Assembly (NCBI GenBank): GCA_964023205.1
Contig: OZ026836.1
Span: 4,819,493 to 4,883,492 of the forward strand
Direction: 5' to 3'
Length of the DNA stretch: 64,000 nt
DNA from: Lutraria lutraria
Lineage: Eukaryota; Mollusca; Bivalvia; Venerida; Mactridae
Of this stretch, positions 58,887-64,000 are shown in pieces. The notes under the pieces were generated by a model. It had not been told where the DNA came from. It did no database searches and saw nothing but the letters and a program-made list of their open reading frames with translations. Made by a program: the position numbers and the translations under genes. The number at the start of each line of letters is the position of its first letter. Positions within the stretch are counted from its first letter, which is position 1.

Positions 58887-60072
58887 TCCACTATGGGTTT
58901 ATGCCTTTTTTTGACAAATGAATGACAATTTGTTGTGATTATAATGTTATGTGCAAGCAAAGTTTTTATTCATTTAAGCAGTGTAATTGTAAAGAAATTA
59001 ATCTTCATAAAAAATGAACATCATTATATATACGAGAATACAATTCAAGAACTTTTTCAAAATAAATAATATTACAATTTTTAAATAATTCAATCCTTAA
59101 CATAATAACGATATAAATCACTAACAAAAACTACATTTTATAAACACTAAATATAAACAAAAACAAAATGTAATATCACATGTAACATGTTGTCATGTGT
59201 TTACATATGAATTAAACGAATGTTTCTTAATTAATAAAGTTTCACACTGCATGAAATGTCTTCTGATAAATTATATTACTCCTATTCCGACGTTGATGAA
59301 TATCCGGGCCGTATTAACGTCAATACATATATGCCACAAATAATACAAACGAAGATGAATTTTTAAGAGCTCTAAAAACATGTATAAATCAATAAACGGG
59401 ATTCTCAAACCGGGGTTTCTTAATTAATGACGTTTGTAGAGTGCAGTCAAAACCGATCATTCCTCCTCTAACATGTACACTCCACCAATTCACGCCCCAA
59501 AATCCACACTGGCCACCATTGTGCCATTCCCGTAATAGGTACAACAGCACCCACGGGTAAAAAAGATCAAATTCAGGGATACCGAAGAAAATAATGAAGC
59601 AACACACTACAAATGAATTCAAGGTTTACAACAGTACCTCGTGCGTATGTAAAGATAATGACCAGGATTATCGTTTTATTTGGTCATTACGTTGTACGAT
59701 TTTACCATAAAAGTGCTCACCAACAGGCATTATCTTAACATGTGCGTACTCGGAAAACCCAAGCTAGCTAACTGCATTACGATATTTTTTACACAAAGGC
59801 CGTATTTTTTTTAAAAAAATGGAAAAAATTACCTTGTAGACGTCGTCAGACAATCAATTTATGGGTGCTCACAACATTCTTGTCGAAGGATAAATTACAC
59901 TCGTTCTGAGTTAAACGGGCGTGATATTATAAGTTTAAGAGGTACTAATGGAGGTATTATTTTTTTATCTTTTACACAATTTGTTAATGAGTATATATTA
60001 AAGCTTTATTAACATTTAAGTATGAAAAAATACAGTAAATAAATTAATTAAATTTACCTGCAGGTGTAAAAA
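58887..60072. other. Intergenic, no feature recognised
   Basis: AT-rich, with no coding block or known repeat identified. Confidence 0.5.
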
Positions 60073-60870
60073 AACAAGAGGGTCATGGTAGCCCAAATAA
60101 TCGCTTACTAACATACTTTTACCGACATTTATAAGAGTAGCTAATTGCAACATCAAGTGACACCCGAACCAGTGCCAATTTTGACCTTTGGGCTAGGTTT
60201 TGAACAAACTTGGTAGAGATCCACTAGACAATGTTTCACATTAAATATCAACGCTCAAGGACGTATAGTTTCAGATATCATTAGACTATGTAAAATCAAA
60301 TTACCCCCGGGGTGGAGCCAATTTTAACACCAGGGCCATAATTTGAACAAACTTGGTAGAGGTCTACAAGACAATGCTAGTTATTGTAGTTTCCAAAATG
60401 AAGATTTTAAAAATGTTCGTACATGATATAAGCCTATGTCAAACTAATTTATATCCGGGGCGAAGCCAATTTTGAGCCAAATATCATAATTTGAACATGG
60501 TGGATGAGGTCTACTTGATAATAGTACACGCCGAATATCTAAGCTCTAGGCATTGTAGTTTCTGACCAGAGTTTTTAATGAAATTTTAAGTTTTTTAACA
60601 AATTTGAATGGGGACCCCAAGATCATTCCAACAAGGTTTGGTTGCAATTGATGCAGTAGAGTCAGAGGAGATGTCCTTTGAAGGAGAATGTGAACGGAAG
60701 TACGACGTACGCCGGACGGTGAGTGGTCCTACTAAATAGTTCACTCTGGCACTTTATGTCAGGTGAGTTAACAATTCAAGCGGATGGCACATCACGACGC
60801 ACAACACACGACGGTCGCAAGGCAATTATAAAAGCTCACCTTTAGCACATTGTGCTCTGGTGAGCTAAAA
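60073..60870 (-). mobile_element. Pearl/Helentron-like element 3, minus orientation
   Basis: The right end on the plus strand is GGTGAGCTAAAA (start of the element on the minus strand, TTTTAGCTCACCAGAGCACA) and the left end is AACAAGAGGGTCATGG (minus-strand end CCATGACCCTCTTGTT). The interior has reverse-complement units AATTTGAACAAACTTGGTAG, AGGTCTAC and GGGGTGGAGCCAATTTTAAC. It has fewer internal units than element 2. Confidence 0.7.
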
Positions 60871-61189
60871 CCATCTGCATCTCATAAACTAGTCTTTCGG
60901 AATGTCGTGGCGGTGATCTCGTGTGGATTAGTCACGTATGTGCATGAAATTAATGATATGAAAATGATAAGTGAAGGTTAACTGAAGTAAAAGTAAATTA
61001 CTGATTATCAATCTTGATTAGTATAATTTATTGATGATATCTACTATTTAATGACTAAAACAAATGACTATTGAAATAACCTATGACACAACACTATAAA
61101 CTAGAGCTGTCACAATGTGACAAATACTCCCACATGCTGCATATACCTCAGAGATACAGCCAAGAGAGTTATGCGCGACGCATCGTCTA
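60871..61189. other. Intergenic, no feature recognised
   Basis: AT-rich spacer between the pearl-like element and the palindrome. Confidence 0.4.
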
Positions 61190-62125
61190 CTGGTGGGCAC
61201 TGGTGGCTGTATCAGTGTTCGGGCCACACACAAAAAAAATCCCGTCACTGAGCTTATATTACTATCAAGGTGAAAAGCCTACTATATGTCTATACGCCAA
61301 ACAATGTGGAACATCGCAACTCGTTGTTTCAGCATGAAATACGTGCGCTGAAGGAAAATAGCTACACATGTATCAAGCGATCTGATTGGTCGGATATGTG
61401 TGTACAATAGTCTGTTCATTTCATGCCAACCAATCAGATCGCTTGATACATCACTCGCGCTTGACTCAAAATGGCTTGCAGCGAAGTTAAATAACGAAAG
61501 GAACACAATTTTACCGTTTCACAGTTACTAGAGGAATGAGTTTTCGATAGGAATGAATATCTTATAGTTTATTTGAATGACATGTGTAGCAATTTTCCTT
61601 CAGCGCATAGGCACTCGATACCGTGATTTTTATACGTTTACAGACGTTATTTTCAATTTTACTAATCAAACAACGCAAATCTGTCGAAAGAAATATCTTC
61701 ATTTTTCCCTTATTGAGTGTATAAAAAAACACCAAGGTAGTGAACTCGCCATCTTTTCGATTGACGGAAGTGACAAAAATAAGCGTGGATCTCGGCTTTC
61801 CTTCTTAACTGCACTAGCTTTTCGGGAACCTTGCTTTCGTTGTAGTGTGCCCCAAATTTAAACGTTTTGACATCTTTTAGAAGGAAAGCCGGGACCCACG
61901 CTTATTTTCGTCACTTCCGTCAATCGAAAAGATGGCGAGTTCACTACCTTGGAGGTTTTATGCACCAAATAAGGTAAAAAATTGAAGATTTTTCATTCGA
62001 CAGATTCCATATTGTTTGGCATATAGACATATAGTAGGCTTTTTACCTTTATAGTATATATAAGCTCAGTGACGGGATTTTTTTGGTGAACCAAACACTG
62101 ATACAGCCACCTGTGGTGGTGGGTA
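61190..62125. mobile_element. Large palindromic element, interrupted
   Basis: The right arm (61881-62125) is mirrored by two left pieces: 61680-61805 (CGAAAAGATGGCGAGTTCAC; AATAAGCGTG) and 61190-61311 (ATATGTCTATACGCCAAACA; AATCCCGTCACTGAGCTTAT). The left arm is broken by a 368-bp insertion at 61312-61679. Chance open frames here are part of the repeat. It is a probable foldback DNA transposon. Confidence 0.75.
61344..61607. mobile_element. MITE inside the palindrome's left arm
   Basis: The 27-bp ends are inverted with one mismatch (TGCGCTGAAGGAAAATAGCT then ACACATG at the left; mirrored at 61581-61607). An inner inverted repeat, TGTATCAAGCGATCTGATTG against CAATCAGATCGCTTGATACA, sits near the left end. 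264 bp, non-coding. Confidence 0.75.
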
Positions 62126-62936
62126 ATGTAAAATTAACAGTTGTGGTAAGTTATTTCACAATCTTACAATGAATGACGAAGATACAGAGCGGACAGAAGA
62201 ATAATACTGAAATTATGACCTTTGAACTCCAATTGTGACCTTGATATTAGAGCTACAGGCAGGGGAGTTGCACGTGATACATCTAATGATGATTAACATT
62301 TGTGGTAGGTCCTACTATGAATGACCATGTTACATTCGGGACTATATTTAAAATAAAAACTTACGTATTAAATGAAGGACGTGGTTAAAGTATTGAAGAA
62401 TATTTTACCGAAAAGTGCATCCACATTTTTTCACACAATACAGTTCAATATGTCTACTTTATGGAATGAACAATAAATACCCAGTCAAACGCTTATTATA
62501 AAATAATTACATGTATGTGTAATTAGGCGAATATTAGCATTTTCTTTCTCAAAAGTTCATTTTGGCATCCTATTTTGAAGAAGAATTTAACAATATTGGT
62601 TTAGACTATGCACTTACCCATCGGTTTCGTACAACAATTCAATACAATTATATTTAAATATATAAGCTATCTCTTGTTGTGTTTTCCCAGATATTCCCCT
62701 CAAACGCAATGAAAACACAAATGACTTTTAAATTATTGCTTTGTTACTGTTCTTTTTTAGTTGTAGACTAATTAATATATATTAAAGTATATTGCCTTAC
62801 ATACCTACTACATAAATTAAAAAAAACACTAAAGTACAAATAGTCGTATGACTACAAACAATCTACAAGTATATAACTATGGTGGTGGGATTGGGTAATA
62901 ATTAGTATATGATCGTTTTCTTTGGTTTATGTTAGG
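62126..62936. other. Intergenic, no feature recognised
   Basis: AT-rich up to the start of the terminal satellite. Confidence 0.45.
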
Positions 62937-64000
62937 TTGTCTCTAGATATATAAATGCTCCATGTCTCTAGATGTTGCTCCATGTCACTAGATGTTGCTC
63001 CATGTCGTCTCTAGATGATGCTCCATGCCACTAGATGTTGCTCCATGTCTCTAGATGTTGCTCCATGTCTCTAGATGTTGCTCCATGCCACTAGATGTTG
63101 CTCCATGTCTCTAGATGTTGCTCCATGTTTCTAGATGTTGCTCCATGTCTCTAGATGATGCTCCATGCCACTAGATGTTGCTTCATGTATCTAGATGTTG
63201 CTCCATGTCTCTAGATGTTGCTCCATGTCACTAGATGTTGCTCCATGTCACTAGATGTTGCTCCATGTCACTAGATGTTGCTCCATGTCACTAGATGTTG
63301 CTCCATGTCTCTATATGTTGCTCCATGGCATTAGATGTTGCTCCATGTCTCTAGATGTTGCTCCATGCCACTAGATGTTGCTACAAGTCTCTAGATGATG
63401 CTCCATGTCACTAGATTTTGCTCTATGTCACTAGATGTTGCTCCATGTCTCTAGATGTTGCTCCATGTCTCTAGATGTTGCTCCATGTCACTAGATGTTG
63501 CCCCATGTCTCTAGATGTTCTCCATGTCTCTAGATGTTGCTTCATGTCTCTATATGTTGCTCCATGTCTCTAGATGTTGCTTCATGTCACTAGATGTTGC
63601 TCCATGCCACTAGATGTTGCTCCATGTCTCTAGATGTTGCTCCATGTCTCTAGATGTTGCTCCATGTCACTAGTTGTTGCCCCATGTCTCTAGATGTTGC
63701 TCCATGTCACTAAATGTTGCTCCATGTCACTAGATGTTGCTCCATGCCACTAGATGTTGCTCCATGTCTCTAGATGTTGCTTCATGTCTCTAGATGTTGC
63801 TCCATGTCTCTAGATGTTGCTCCATGCCACTAGATGTTGCTCCATGTCTCTAGATGTTGCTCCATGTTTCTAGATGTTGCTCCATGTCTCTAGATGATGC
63901 TCCATGCCACTAGATGTTGCTTCATGTATCTAGATGTTGCTCCATGTCTTTAGATGTTGCTCCATGTCTCTATATGTTGCTCCATGGCATTAGATGTTGC
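62937..64000 (+). repeat. 20-bp satellite running off the window end
   Basis: The unit is TGTCTCTAGATGTTGCTCCA, about 53 copies, with variant sites (TCTC/TCAC/CCAC, GTTG/GATG, CTCC/CTTC). A variant block at about 63100-63210 recurs about 739 bp later (63840-63950), showing higher-order copying. One unit near 63520 is 19 bp. The array continues beyond the window. Confidence 0.95.

Noticed and set aside
61083..61337. 84-codon open frame as a gene
   Set aside because: It overlaps one arm of a palindromic element; no domain or splice context.
62937..64000. CRISPR array or coding repeat
   Set aside because: 20-bp head-to-tail units without spacers, and stop codons in the frames.

Overview
The window is nuclear DNA of an animal, most likely a bivalve or related mollusc. 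The evidence is AT-rich, intron-rich sequence with GT-AG splice sites, three genes split into short exons with a consistent phase pattern, and a dense load of repeats of molluscan type: tRNA-headed SINEs with a shared GGCGTTAAAC-like tail, 'TTAGCTCACC...CATGGCCCTCTTGTT' elements with internal ~150-170 bp repeats, many TIR elements (MITEs) and decayed LINEs. No bacterial operons, CRISPR arrays or rRNA genes were seen. The exon models below were built by eye from splice sites, reading phase and protein families; none is transcript-verified.

Layout. (1) 1-4.8 kb: non-coding, with SINEs, including two diverging copies of one SINE at 2.6-3.7 kb. (2) 4.8-13.8 kb, + strand: the 3' part of a Radil-type gene (Ras-associating / dilute (DIL) / PDZ protein); DIL, linker and PDZ exons are here and the 5' RA/FHA part lies to the left of the window. 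(3) 13.8-17.6 kb: intergenic, with TIR and microsatellite elements. (4) 17.68-31.64 kb, + strand: gene A, a secreted modular protein: signal peptide, PAN/apple-like domain, Cys-rich segment, sushi (CCP), tandemly duplicated EGF-like exon, two SRCR domains. Its introns hold a decayed LINE, a nested TE cluster and two pearl/Helentron-like repeats. (5) 31.6-44.0 kb: intergenic, dominated by about 6.8 kb of a 32-bp satellite with higher-order structure, plus SINEs and palindromic MITEs. (6) 44.04-58.74 kb, + strand: gene B, a paralogue of gene A with the same exon phases, two extra CCP exons and a single EGF-like exon. Its introns hold one LINE nested in another, a 2.6-kb long inverted repeat, a SINE and a minisatellite. 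(7) 58.7-64 kb: intergenic, with a minus-strand pearl-like element, a nested palindrome, and a 20-bp satellite that runs off the window end.

The biological centre of the window is the A/B pair: tandem paralogues of a PAN-CCP-EGF-SRCR protein, by family knowledge plausible secreted recognition or adhesion proteins. They differ by gain or loss of phase-1 symmetric exons and by cysteine changes in the SRCR domains, and they sit on either side of a young, locally amplified satellite.
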